Both the position numbers and the translations under genes were made by a program. 64,000 nt of DNA. It comes from Pediococcus ethanolidurans. GTDB lineage: Bacteria; Bacillota; Bacilli; Lactobacillales; Lactobacillaceae. Shown here piece after piece: positions 1 through 8,462 of this stretch. The stretch spans positions 1-64,000 of the forward strand of contig NZ_JQBY01000003.1 in NCBI RefSeq assembly GCF_001437405.1. Reading direction: 5' to 3'. A model generated the notes under the pieces. The model was not told the origin of the DNA and did not search any database. It worked only from the letters and a program-made list of their open reading frames with translations. How positions within the stretch are numbered: position 1 is the stretch's first letter; every line of letters begins with the position of its first letter.

Positions 1-70
1 GTAAGTGTTGCACTTGATTTGACAATTCGGGAATATTTTTTAGTTATGCTATGAACTATTTTGTAAAAAA

Positions 71-110
71 GGCAGAAGTTTGAGGAAATTTGCTTTCCTT
101 AACTTCTGCC
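71..110 (-). terminator. Rho-independent terminator, probably of pepC
   Basis: A 10-bp perfect stem (GGCAGAAGTT / AACTTCTGCC) with further inner pairing is followed on the minus strand by a run of six T (65-70). It lies 68 bp beyond the pepC stop codon. Nothing else is recognisable in positions 1-177. Confidence 0.75.
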
Positions 111-177
111 TTTCGCTTTAAAAGAACAGCTTTTTTTCATTTTATGACGTAACTAAATCATGTTTTGTTAATTTTAA

Positions 178-1494
178 CTACATCAATGGATCCCAAACTG
201 GTAATGGTTCTGGCTTTGAATCTGCAATCTTCAACTGATCAGCCGTCAAATACTTACGATGAACCACAACTTCATAAACATAATTTTCAAACCAATCATC
301 GGTCATGGCAAAATAGCCTTTATCGCCATTTTTGTCACCCCAACTGTTTTCTACTTTCCACTTGGTAGCTTTATCATCAACCACATCGACACCAGTAAAC
401 GTCATGGCATGTGAAACTTGTGCTTGACCATATAGGAAGCGTTCTGCTTTGCTTAAGCTCAAATCAACGTCAAAAAGTGCATCCGTTTGATAAAGTTTGC
501 TGTCCAATAAACCGTCCTTACGGTCCATTTGTTCCAAAACATCATTACCAAACCAAACTGTCTCACCGTCTTTAAGTTGGGCAATGGCTGCCTTACGTAA
601 CACATCCATTTCAACATTTAACAGTGTAATTTTCTTACCACCCACAATGTTATCTTCGGCTGGCAAACTATATAGTTTATTAAATGGTTGGTACGGCGCA
701 TTAGTTACCACCACATAATCATCCAAATCAACACCAATATATTTATCATAAAACGCTTTTGGTGTCAGATCGGCATCGCGATGATACTTTTTCTTGTCAT
801 CGCGATATTCAAAATCAAATTTAACTGGTGGTTCACCCACAGCAATCGCAGTCATTCGATAAACTTCACCTAGTAACTGATCACGTTTAGCGTTCAATTG
901 ACCTTCAGAAGCACCATTTGCCACTAACTCACGTAATTCAATTGCATCCTTACGTAGTTTAAGGTCCAGTGCACTTGCGAATCCAGTTGTATCATTTGTG
1001 TTAAAAGTTTCTGGCATCACAGATGATGGAACGACACCATATTTTTGAACTAAGCCAGCAGCCATTGCCCACTGACCACCGTCATCTCCAGGTCCTGCTA
1101 AATAAAATTCAACTTCACGATCATTAGCTGGTTTATCTGCGGTACGAATAATATTTTCATAAAAAATATTTGCTCGTTCAACTTTATCCCAGAAATACGA
1201 ATAGGCTTGTGAAAGTTCGAAATCTTTCACATCATGTTTATCTGCAAATTGGTGCCGAAGTGTATTTAACAAAGAAAATAACCAGCAGCGGCCACTGTGT
1301 AACTGATTAGTTACCTTACCTGTATCGATCTCAATCGAAAAAGTACGATCCAAACGAACCTTGGCTGCAATGTCTTCGCTAGCATTTAAAACACCATTTT
1401 TTGTTGCTGCTCTTTGAACAACTGCATTACGATTACCGTCATTAAAAGCTTTTCGAAACTTTGTTACATTCTCTTGTGAAACTTCTTTTCCCAT
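178..1494 (-). CDS. pepC: Aminopeptidase C (PepC/bleomycin hydrolase family, peptidase C1B)
   Basis: Cytosolic cysteine aminopeptidase that trims N-terminal residues from peptides, part of lactic-acid-bacterial peptide utilisation. The papain-type catalytic set is visible: Cys70 in the motif NQLHSGRCW, His in SHAMTFTG and Asn in VENSWG near the C-terminus. The 438-residue length fits the family, and no signal peptide is present. The ATG at 1494 is chosen because GGAGG lies 5 nt upstream; an upstream in-frame start at 1542 would add 16 residues with no ribosome binding site. The gene stands alone between its own terminator and a convergent-free gap from the signal peptidase gene. Confidence 0.95.
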   Translation of the reverse strand: MGKEVSQENVTKFRKAFNDGNRNAVVQRAATKNGVLNASEDIAAKVRLDRTFSIEIDTGKVTNQLHSGRCWLFSLLNTLRHQFADKHDVKDFELSQAYSYFWDKVERANIFYENIIRTADKPANDREVEFYLAGPGDDGGQWAMAAGLVQKYGVVPSSVMPETFNTNDTTGFASALDLKLRKDAIELRELVANGASEGQLNAKRDQLLGEVYRMTAIAVGEPPVKFDFEYRDDKKKYHRDADLTPKAFYDKYIGVDLDDYVVVTNAPYQPFNKLYSLPAEDNIVGGKKITLLNVEMDVLRKAAIAQLKDGETVWFGNDVLEQMDRKDGLLDSKLYQTDALFDVDLSLSKAERFLYGQAQVSHAMTFTGVDVVDDKATKWKVENSWGDKNGDKGYFAMTDDWFENYVYEVVVHRKYLTADQLKIADSKPEPLPVWDPLM

Positions 1495-1582
1495 AGGGCA
1501 CCTCCAAAAAATACGAATCTTAAATAAGAATAAGTTAATCATATTCTAATACTTTTCCAATAAATAGCAAACTACAAATAAA

Positions 1583-1614
1583 AAGCGTCGCAGAATTTTT
1601 ATTCCACAACGCTT
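1583..1614 (-). terminator. Terminator of signal peptidase gene 1
   Basis: The stem AAGCGTTGTGGAA / TTCTGCGACGCTT (with G-U pairs) on the minus strand is followed by TTTTATTTG. It lies 12 bp after the stop of the gene at 1626-2231. Confidence 0.65.
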
Positions 1615-1625
1615 AGTCTATAATT

Positions 1626-2231
1626 TTAATAATCACCAGTACGATCATTTACATTCTTTTTAGCTGTAGTGCTACCCCAGAATGGTACCTTAACGACACC
1701 CATAACTTCACTTTTCTTAACGAAGCCCCAATAACGACTATCATTGGAAACACTTCGGTGGTCGCCTAATACAAAGTACTCACCAGCCGGAACTGTTTCA
1801 GATTTATTTCCCCAGCCACGTGCTTTGGCCACCGATGCTAAGTTCCAATTAGTCGCTTCAGCACCGATTTCTGTTCCCGTTTTCCGTTCATAGGAACTGA
1901 TAAACTTCTGTGGAATCAATTTATTGTTTACATAAAGATTACCATCTTTGTATGAGATTTTGTCGCCTGGCATGCCAATCACACGTTTGACATATTCAGT
2001 ACCCGGAGTCGCCTGTGGGTCTGCACCATATGCATCAAAAACAATCACACTTAGATGCTTGATTTTATCCTGTTTAAAAACAAAGACACGTTCATTATTC
2101 ACTAAGTTAGGCTCCATCGATGTCCCGTCAACACGGACAATTTCAAACAAAAAACTTCTAACTAGTAAAGCAATTGCTAAACCAATTAGAATTGGAACTA
2201 CCCAACTCAAAATACTTTTTATAGTTTTCAT
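1626..2231 (-). CDS. lepB: Type I signal peptidase (paralogue 1)
   Basis: Membrane-anchored S26 peptidase that cleaves signal peptides from exported proteins at the outer face of the membrane. It has 201 residues: one N-terminal membrane segment (about residues 8-29), catalytic Ser38 in VDGTSMEPN, catalytic Lys82 in YVKRVIGMPGDK, and the family box GDHRSVSNDSRYWG near the C-terminus. Start ATG at 2231, with a GAGG-type ribosome binding site upstream. A second gene of the same length at 5033-5638 is roughly three quarters identical by eye, so the two arose by duplication. The gene symbol is a family-level name. Confidence 0.93.
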   Translation of the reverse strand: MKTIKSILSWVVPILIGLAIALLVRSFLFEIVRVDGTSMEPNLVNNERVFVFKQDKIKHLSVIVFDAYGADPQATPGTEYVKRVIGMPGDKISYKDGNLYVNNKLIPQKFISSYERKTGTEIGAEATNWNLASVAKARGWGNKSETVPAGEYFVLGDHRSVSNDSRYWGFVKKSEVMGVVKVPFWGSTTAKKNVNDRTGDY

Positions 2232-2360
2232 GAAAACTCCTCGATTAACTTATTTATATTCTCATTTTAGTGCAAAGTCCTTGAAAAATCTCGTTTAAAG
2301 TTCAAACCTATATAAATTCTTCATAATTTCCTGTGCTACAATAATCGCGAGGTGATTTAG

Positions 2361-3116
2361 ATGAAAAAATTCTTATTAAAAACTGGTATGTTAGCAATTG
2401 GTGCCATTGGTATTCATAAAATTCCTCGACCTGTTAAAGCCTTTGTTCTTGGTAATTTACCGACTTATCAACCAGCAACAGAAACGTTAAATCCCAGCTC
2501 ATTATTATATGGTAAACGAATCGCTTTTTTAGGTTCTTCCATCACGTATGGTGCTGCAGCAAAAGGTAAATCCTTTGTTGAGTATTTGCAAACAAAAGAT
2601 GGTATTATTCCCACCAAATCAGCAATTAGTGGCACCTCTTTAGCTGGTTTAGAACCCAAAACTTATTCAAGTCGTCTTCGAACAGACTTTAATGTAAAAA
2701 GTCACTATGATCTGTTCGTTTGTCAATTATCAACTAATGATGGCCGTGCCCATAAAGCATTAGGTCACATCACACCGTCATCACAAAAGAATGATTTTGA
2801 TCGTCAAACCACCATTGGTGCCATTGAAGATACTTTATCCTATGTGCAAGCCCATTTTGATTGCCCAGTTGTTTTTTACACTTGTGTTCGAAAACCAGAT
2901 ACAGATTACGAACAACTAATTAAAAAGTTGTATCAATTACAGAAGAAATGGCAGTTTTCCATTCTGGATCTCTGGGCCAATCCAACCTTACATCATTTAA
3001 ATAAATCTAACCCATACCTTATGATGGATGATGCGCATCCCACTCAAATGGGTTACAAACAAGTTTGGACGCCGCTTTTTGAAGCTCACTTAACTAAAAT
3101 ACTGGCTAATAACTAA
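2361..3116 (+). CDS. SGNH/GDSL-type hydrolase, membrane-anchored or secreted
   Basis: Predicted serine esterase/lipase-type hydrolase; the substrate is unknown. The 251-residue protein starts with a positively charged hydrophobic segment (residues 1-19) that could be a signal anchor. Block I is GSSITYG around residues 58-64, with nucleophile Ser60 and a Ser replacing the usual Asp of GDS. Block III-like LSTNDGRA and block V DDAHPTQMGY supply the oxyanion-hole Asn and the catalytic Asp/His. The ribosome binding site GAGGTGAT lies 6 nt from the ATG. It is followed by a strong terminator shared with the convergent MFS gene. Confidence 0.82.
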   Translation: MKKFLLKTGMLAIGAIGIHKIPRPVKAFVLGNLPTYQPATETLNPSSLLYGKRIAFLGSSITYGAAAKGKSFVEYLQTKDGIIPTKSAISGTSLAGLEPKTYSSRLRTDFNVKSHYDLFVCQLSTNDGRAHKALGHITPSSQKNDFDRQTTIGAIEDTLSYVQAHFDCPVVFYTCVRKPDTDYEQLIKKLYQLQKKWQFSILDLWANPTLHHLNKSNPYLMMDDAHPTQMGYKQVWTPLFEAHLTKILANN

Positions 3117-3126
3117 CCTGAAATAC

Positions 3127-3164
3127 AGACTGTCATCAAAGCTAATCTTGTGACAGTCTTTTTT
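3127..3164 (+). terminator. Terminator of SGNH hydrolase, overlapping the end of the convergent MFS gene
   Basis: A 9-bp perfect stem AGACTGTCA / TGACAGTCT is followed by TTTTTT. The stop codon of the convergent gene (3142) lies in the loop. Confidence 0.8.
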
Positions 3165-4557
3165 GATGCCGAACCAAACCAATTAACAAAACAAGTGCCA
3201 CCACAATCATTCCTAAAGCAAACCAATAGCTAAAATGCATTCCAGATATAAACCACGCTGGGTTGTGATTAGGATAGGTTGTAATGTGTTGTCCTGCCTT
3301 TTGACTAATGCCTAGATAAAGTAACGAAGTTGAAAGGGAAAGCCCAATAGCCATCCCTAAATTTCGAGCCAGCGCCGCAATTGATCCGGCAATTCCTTGA
3401 AATTGCTTACCCGCATTTCCCATGATCATCGGATTATTCTGAAACGTTCCGTTTGCCAAACCAAATAACATAAGACCAGCAATTAACCAAACTATTCCCC
3501 AACTAGGGGTGATAAACATAAAAATTAATTCCGGAATTAAAAAGATAACCAGTGCAATTAGGGAAATCTTTTCAGCACCAATGTGGTCTCCAATCATGCC
3601 GCCAATTGGAGCTGAAAAAATATTCAGTAACGGAATAGACATTAAAATTAAACCTGCAATAGCCGATGAATATTGAAGTGTTTCCTGCAAATAATAAGGC
3701 ATAATCATGTTGTTAAAATAACCAACTGCGTAGACCAGCATTGCAGAAATAATCCCAATTGAAAATCCCGCATTTTTAAAAATATGTAAATTTAAAAGTG
3801 GATTTTGCGTATGGTTCTCGCGAAAAATAAACATTGCAATTAAAATAGCTGTCGATAAAAACAAGAGTATAATTTCAGGCTTAACAAAGCCAATCTCCTG
3901 ACCCCAGTAAATAGCCACAAAGAAACCTACAACAGCTAATGCATACACCAAATAACCGATAAAATCGATTTGAACTTTTTGATGTGTAGGCAAGTCTTTT
4001 GGAAAAATCTTGTAACCAAATGCAAACGCAATTAGCCCAATTGGTACGTTAATGAAGAAAATAAAGTGCCAAGAAAGAACGGCTAGAATTAAACCACCTA
4101 ATCCTGGTCCCATAATATTACCAACTTGCACAAATGAACTATTAACTCCTAGCGCCACACCATGACGACTTCGAGGAAAAATCTGAGTAATAATGCCAAA
4201 ATTAGTGGCCATTGTCATAGATGCACCTACTGCTTGAACGATTCGTGCAGCCAACATTAGCGGCAACGTTGTACTTAATCCACAGCCTAATGATCCCGCC
4301 ACAAAGATTAACGTTCCAATTTGAAAAATCTTGATTCTTCCAATTTGATCGGATAATTTACCAAAAAATATTAAGAGGACACAAATAAGCACCAAGTAAA
4401 CCGAAACCACCCACTCAGCTTCGTTCATTGGTGCATGGAGATCATGTGAAAGCTTAGGAACTGCAATATTAACAATGCTGGCATCGATTGTCGACATAAA
4501 CGATACCATTGAAGTGGCCAAAAGTAAGGTCCACTGTGAGTTTTGTTTCATCATCAT
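3142..4557 (-). CDS. MFS drug:H+ antiporter, DHA2/EmrB-QacA type (14 TM)
   Basis: Integral membrane exporter of the DHA2 family, which expels cationic or lipophilic compounds in exchange for protons. The 471-residue length and about 14 hydrophobic segments match the family. Visible motifs are FFGKLSDQIGRIK (motif A, after TM2) and the N-terminal STIDASIVNIAVPKL, typical of EmrB-like proteins. Three ATG codons lie in tandem (4549-4557); the first is preferred because AGGTG lies 5 nt upstream. The substrate cannot be deduced. No regulator is adjacent. Confidence 0.88.
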   Translation of the reverse strand: MMMKQNSQWTLLLATSMVSFMSTIDASIVNIAVPKLSHDLHAPMNEAEWVVSVYLVLICVLLIFFGKLSDQIGRIKIFQIGTLIFVAGSLGCGLSTTLPLMLAARIVQAVGASMTMATNFGIITQIFPRSRHGVALGVNSSFVQVGNIMGPGLGGLILAVLSWHFIFFINVPIGLIAFAFGYKIFPKDLPTHQKVQIDFIGYLVYALAVVGFFVAIYWGQEIGFVKPEIILLFLSTAILIAMFIFRENHTQNPLLNLHIFKNAGFSIGIISAMLVYAVGYFNNMIMPYYLQETLQYSSAIAGLILMSIPLLNIFSAPIGGMIGDHIGAEKISLIALVIFLIPELIFMFITPSWGIVWLIAGLMLFGLANGTFQNNPMIMGNAGKQFQGIAGSIAALARNLGMAIGLSLSTSLLYLGISQKAGQHITTYPNHNPAWFISGMHFSYWFALGMIVVALVLLIGLVRHQKRLSQD

Positions 4558-4665
4558 CTATTCACCTGTATCCTTATAAACTAGCAATAGTTTACCACTT
4601 AAAATAACCGCAAAACACTATTCCAACTGTGGAAACGTTTTATCATTAATTTTTTCAACTTCTAA

Positions 4666-4941
4666 CTAAAAGTTGAAACTACGAAATCGTATTTAGTTGT
4701 CTGATACCAAAGCGTCCATAGTAACAAAATTAGATTAAATTGCCGTCTTCCAGCAAATTCGGGCTGGAACGTAGTGGGCACGACTTGAAGCCGCAAACCA
4801 CGTCTCCAAGTTCGGCCTTTATCTAAGCGAAAACCGCTAAGATAAATGTCACTACTGAGCCCATTTGCTTCCAGACTATTCTCTATGAATTAAACCGCTT
4901 AACAACAGTTACTAAAATCATCTTGGTAGTTTAAACCTTTA
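4666..4941. mobile_element. MITE-like element, copy A (core-hairpin form)
   Basis: Lies in the 475-bp gap between the MFS and signal peptidase 2 genes. The left end CTAAAAGTTGAAACTAC (from 4666) is the inverted complement of the right end (GGTAGTTTAAACCTTTA to 4941). Flanks ACTTCTAA (4658-4665) and ATTTCTAA (4942-4949) match at 7 of 8 positions, as expected for an aged target duplication. The core (about 4741-4876) folds as a long imperfect hairpin: AGCAAATTCGGGCT pairs with AGCCCATTTGCT, with inner paired arms around ATCTAAGCG / CGCTAAGAT. There is no ORF. The core is nearly identical to that of copy C (44928-45336). Confidence 0.75.
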
Positions 4942-4980
4942 ATTTCTAAGATAAATTAAAATTAAAAGCCATATAAAAAA

Positions 4981-5012
4981 GCAGAACTAACGAATATTTT
5001 CGTTGATTCTGC
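4981..5012 (-). terminator. Terminator of signal peptidase gene 2
   Basis: The minus strand reads GCAGAATCAACGAA, a 4-nt loop, then TTCGTTAGTTCTGC followed by six T (4975-4980). It lies 20 bp after the stop codon. Confidence 0.85.
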
Positions 5013-5032
5013 CTTTGTTTACCAATTTAATC

Positions 5033-5638
5033 TTAGTAGTCTACTGTTCGTTTATTTACATTTTTCTTAGCACTTGCACTACCCCAAAACGGAACTTTCA
5101 CCACACCCATAATTTTATCTTTCTTAACAAATCCCCAGTAACGACTATCATTTGAAACATAGCGATGATCACCCAGAACAAAATATTCCCCAGCAGGGAC
5201 AGTCTCTGGTTTATTACCCCATCCTCGCGTTTTAGCAACTGATGCTAAATTCCACCGCGTCGCTTTTGCTCCACGCGCCGTTCCAACCGTCCGCTCATAG
5301 TTACTAATAAAGCGTTGTGGAACCAGTTTTCCATTTACATACAAATTGCCATCCCTATAGGAAACCTTATCGCCTGGCATGCCAATCACTCGTTTAACAT
5401 AATACATCTTAGTAGTCACTCTAGGATCCTCACCATGCGCATCAAATACAATCACACTTAGATGCTTAATTCTTTCCTGTCTGAACGCAAAAACACGCTC
5501 ATTATTAGTAAGGTTAGGTGTCATTGATGACCCATCTACACGCACAACTTGAAATAAGTAACTTCTTACCAGAAAAGCAATTGCCAATCCAATTACAACT
5601 GGAATTACCCAACTTAAAATGCTCTTAATTGTTTTCAT
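5033..5638 (-). CDS. Type I signal peptidase (paralogue 2)
   Basis: Second S26 signal peptidase: 201 residues, one N-terminal membrane segment, catalytic Ser38 (VDGSSMTPN) and Lys82 (YVKRVIGMPGDK), and the box GDHRYVSNDSRYWG. It aligns end to end with the gene at 1626-2231. The ATG at 5638 is chosen because GGAGGAG sits just upstream; an in-frame GTG at 5653 would overlap that ribosome binding site. Differences from paralogue 1 are concentrated in the exposed middle region (residues 66-80 and 112-130), which could indicate different substrate preference; this is inference. Confidence 0.92.
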   Translation of the reverse strand: MKTIKSILSWVIPVVIGLAIAFLVRSYLFQVVRVDGSSMTPNLTNNERVFAFRQERIKHLSVIVFDAHGEDPRVTTKMYYVKRVIGMPGDKVSYRDGNLYVNGKLVPQRFISNYERTVGTARGAKATRWNLASVAKTRGWGNKPETVPAGEYFVLGDHRYVSNDSRYWGFVKKDKIMGVVKVPFWGSASAKKNVNKRTVDY

Positions 5639-5849
5639 AAAATACTCCTCCACTAATTTCTCATAAACTCATTGTATCGCAAATCATTCTGTAGAACTTA
5701 CGCTACTAGTTCTTTGTACTGAAAAACTATTTTATTTCAAAACTCTTAACCGGTTACGCACAGTTTTTCACCACTTATACAAAAAGTATTTCTTTTCACG
5801 CTTAAAAGGAGTCTAATAATATCAAAGCCAAACAAAGGAGATGACGGAA

Positions 5850-6296
5850 ATGAAAGTTAGATTAGAAATTGATAACACCCTACAAGAACCAGAAGTTATC
5901 ATAAAGGCTTCTAATCATGATCCAAATGTTGAACACATTAAAAAGCTATTAGAAAACAGTTCTCACTCTGACACCCTTACCTGCTATCAGGGTGCAACCG
6001 AATATTTTTTAAAGCTAGACAACATTCTTTTCATTGAAACCGCCGATCGCCGATTACAAGTACATACCAAAGATGACATATACATTAGTAAAAATCATCT
6101 TTATAAATTAGCAGACAGCCTGCCAGGTTCCTTTTTACAAGTATCAAAGTCAGCACTTGTCAATTTATATCAGGTTAATGCGCTGACCAAGTCAATTTCA
6201 AATTGTCTTATATCTTTTCGAAACTCACATAAGCAAATATACGCATCACGCCGTTATTACAAACAACTTCAAGAACGATTAAATGAAATGAGGTAA
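5850..6296 (+). CDS. LytTR-family DNA-binding transcriptional regulator
   Basis: A 148-residue protein whose C-terminal two thirds (about residues 45-148) is a LytTR domain. It has the strand IETADRRLQVHT, the helix/strand region LYKLADSLPGSFLQVSKSALVNLYQVN and a basic C-terminus. No receiver domain is present, so it is a stand-alone regulator like those lactobacilli encode beside small membrane proteins. The ATG at 5850 is chosen: GGAG lies 9 nt upstream, while the ATG at 5841 directly abuts it. It is followed after 5 bp by a LiaF-like membrane protein and probably co-transcribed with it. Confidence 0.88.
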   Translation: MKVRLEIDNTLQEPEVIIKASNHDPNVEHIKKLLENSSHSDTLTCYQGATEYFLKLDNILFIETADRRLQVHTKDDIYISKNHLYKLADSLPGSFLQVSKSALVNLYQVNALTKSISNCLISFRNSHKQIYASRRYYKQLQERLNEMR

Positions 6297-6301
6297 CTAT
6301 T

Positions 6302-7039
6302 ATGAACGAAAGAACAAAATGGGGTCACTGGTTCTGGGGGCTATTTTTTCTAGCTTGCGCAGCGATTCTCATCGCCAGTAAGATGGGTTGGTTTTCTTAT
6401 CAAGCCAATATGTGGACTGTGATTTTCACCCTAATTCTTGCCGCAGCTACGATTAAAAGCATTGTCTATTTTAGTATTACAGGAACCATTTTCAGTCTTG
6501 CTTTTATTAGCATGCTCTATGCAAAACCTCTGGGTATTACCAACTTAGTTCCATGGACTATTCTTGGTGCTGCATTTTTATTAAGCATTGGTCTATCGCT
6601 TGTCGTCCATCCCTTTAAAAGAAAATTTCACCACCATCAACATGTTTTTATAAATGAAACGGGACATGATGGTCAACATTTTTCTCAAAGTACAACCACT
6701 GATTATGAATCCTATGTTAACGTCAATGTTCGCATGGGAAGCACCATCCGTTATGTACAATCTACTAATTTTCAGCACGCGATCATCAACGTCACAATGG
6801 GAGACGCAAAGGTTTATTTTGATCAAGCCATTATTACTAACGATCGCGCAAACATTGAACTGAACGGTAGCATGGGTGACATTGATCTCTATGTTCCAAA
6901 AGCATGGAATTTACAAGTTCAGCTCGATTCTTTTATGGTAGAAACGACCGAAACTGGCTTGAAACCCACTAAAGATGGCCCACTAGTATCTATTATCGGT
7001 GATTTCAAAATGGGAGACATTACTGTTCATTATGTTTAA
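6302..7039 (+). CDS. LiaF-like membrane protein (cell-wall-active antibiotic response domain)
   Basis: A 245-residue protein with four hydrophobic segments (about residues 10-110), a His-rich basic connector (KRKFHHHQH) and a C-terminal beta-rich domain with repeated MGD/MGS turns (VRMGSTIRY, VTMGDAKVYF, NGSMGDIDLYVP, FKMGDITVHYV). The repeats are typical of LiaF/DUF2154-type C-termini that sense or signal envelope stress. Five bp after a LytTR regulator, it likely modulates that regulator; the partnership is inferred from gene order. It may also share a transcript with the MFS gene at 7104. Confidence 0.75.
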   Translation: MNERTKWGHWFWGLFFLACAAILIASKMGWFSYQANMWTVIFTLILAAATIKSIVYFSITGTIFSLAFISMLYAKPLGITNLVPWTILGAAFLLSIGLSLVVHPFKRKFHHHQHVFINETGHDGQHFSQSTTTDYESYVNVNVRMGSTIRYVQSTNFQHAIINVTMGDAKVYFDQAIITNDRANIELNGSMGDIDLYVPKAWNLQVQLDSFMVETTETGLKPTKDGPLVSIIGDFKMGDITVHYV

Positions 7040-7066
7040 CGCACAACTACATTTTTCAGCTGTTAA

Positions 7067-7088
7067 CTGAAGTACAATTCTACTTCAG
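7067..7088 (+). promoter_or_regulatory. Inverted repeat directly upstream of the MFS ribosome binding site
   Basis: Perfect 8-bp arms CTGAAGTA / TACTTCAG with a 6-nt loop, ending 3 nt before the GGGGG ribosome binding site of the gene at 7104. It could be an operator or an RNA hairpin affecting translation. No T-tract follows, so it is not a terminator. Confidence 0.45.
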
Positions 7089-7103
7089 CGTGGGGGTATT
7101 ATC

Positions 7104-8384
7104 ATGAATAAACTAAACTTATCAGCACAAACCATCAAACTTCTAATTATCAAGTTTACAGGAAACTTCGGCAGTGGCATGCTATCATTTGCCATTGGTT
7201 TATATATTCTTCATCGGACAGGATCCGCATTGGGGATGGGTGTTTCTTTGATTACCGGTCCCATTGTTTCATTAATTTTAACACCGTTTGTCGGCTTCAT
7301 TGTCGATAACTTTAATCATCGTCGTGTGATGATTGCCGCTCAAATTACGACTAGTTTGGGATTGCTTTTATTTGGATTCTCCTTCAGGTTATGGCCCACA
7401 CAGTACTACCCCGAACTCATTGTGCTAATCATCATTCTGCAGATTACTGATAATTTTTTGAGCACCACATTGACTGCCAGCATTATACAATTGTTTGATA
7501 CCAATGAATTACAGAAGGTCAACTCACTCAACCAGTCCATTTCTTCACTAGCTTCATTTCTGGCTCCTATCGTTGGCGCTTTCGTTTACACACTTGTTTC
7601 AATTGATATTTTTGCTTTCATTGAAATTGGTTTTGAATTAATCGCCCTATTTACCATTACTTTGCTTCATTTTTCAACAGTTGTAGAATCTAAAAACTCG
7701 CCTGTCGAAGCCGAAGATTCAAATGAAACAGTCTGGCAAAATTTTCGAACAGGACTTCATTACTTACGCAGCCAACGTTTAATGACGATTCTGCTTGTTT
7801 CCGCGGCAGCAATCAACTTCTTCTTTTCTGCGTTGAATGTTGGGCAGCCTTACTTATTAGTCACAACGTTGAAGTTATCAAATACCCAGTACGGCGTGAC
7901 CGATTCCGCACTTGCAGTTGGGATGTTTGCAGGTGGCATTATCCTTAGTTTTCTGAAGTTAAAACACCATCCCGTGACCATATCTTATATTAGCCTTGCT
8001 GTTCTGTCAGGAATTCTAATACTAGCCGGCATTCCCGAAATTTTAGGTTTACCATCACTTTTAAATACCGTTTACTTCATTGGGTTAAATATTTTAAACG
8101 GTGTAACCTTAGTTTTTATTAATACACCCATGAATACTTTTATGCAGCAATTAATTCCGCAGAAGATGCAAGGACGCATTTTCTCACTAGAAGGCACCAT
8201 TAGCATGCTATTAATGCCAGTTGGAACAATCGTTTTTGGATTTCTTTTCGATCATGTAACAGCACTCTCTATCTTTGCCATTACAGGTCTTTTGTTACTG
8301 CTGTTTACCACTGCAACCATTACAGTTATTCACATGCAAAAACTATTAGATGCTCCTAAAGATATCGTGAATCCGATTCATTAA
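7104..8384 (+). CDS. MFS transporter, macrolide-efflux-like (MFS_3 type)
   Basis: A 426-residue, 12-TM exporter. Hydrophobic segments are regular and the loop after TM2 reads GFIVDNFNHRRVMI, the motif-A equivalent of this subfamily. It resembles the MFS protein at 18144-19448 along its length (shared GNFGSGMLSFAIGLYILHRTGSA and EDELGSSMFSFAVGLFLLRKTGSA-like starts, and a shared LMPVGTI near the C-terminus), so these are paralogues. It sits downstream of the LytTR/LiaF-like pair, suggesting an envelope-stress or antimicrobial-export role (inferred). The substrate is unknown. Confidence 0.85.
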   Translation: MNKLNLSAQTIKLLIIKFTGNFGSGMLSFAIGLYILHRTGSALGMGVSLITGPIVSLILTPFVGFIVDNFNHRRVMIAAQITTSLGLLLFGFSFRLWPTQYYPELIVLIIILQITDNFLSTTLTASIIQLFDTNELQKVNSLNQSISSLASFLAPIVGAFVYTLVSIDIFAFIEIGFELIALFTITLLHFSTVVESKNSPVEAEDSNETVWQNFRTGLHYLRSQRLMTILLVSAAAINFFFSALNVGQPYLLVTTLKLSNTQYGVTDSALAVGMFAGGIILSFLKLKHHPVTISYISLAVLSGILILAGIPEILGLPSLLNTVYFIGLNILNGVTLVFINTPMNTFMQQLIPQKMQGRIFSLEGTISMLLMPVGTIVFGFLFDHVTALSIFAITGLLLLLFTTATITVIHMQKLLDAPKDIVNPIH

Positions 8385-8393
8385 TAAACGAAA

Positions 8394-8434
8394 AGCCTCA
8401 AGACTGATATTATTCAATCTCGAGGCTTTTTTAT
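8394..8434 (+). terminator. Terminator of the LytTR/LiaF-like/MFS cluster
   Basis: AGCCTCAAGA pairs with TCTCGAGGCT (one mismatch), followed by TTTTT. Confidence 0.8.
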
Positions 8435-8462
8435 AGATCAGAAGTTAAAACAAGTCCTGCTG

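Noticed and set aside
4741-4876. Core of repeat A as a riboswitch
   Set aside because: It resembles no known riboswitch, sits inside terminal inverted repeats with target duplications, and recurs in copy C in an unrelated context.
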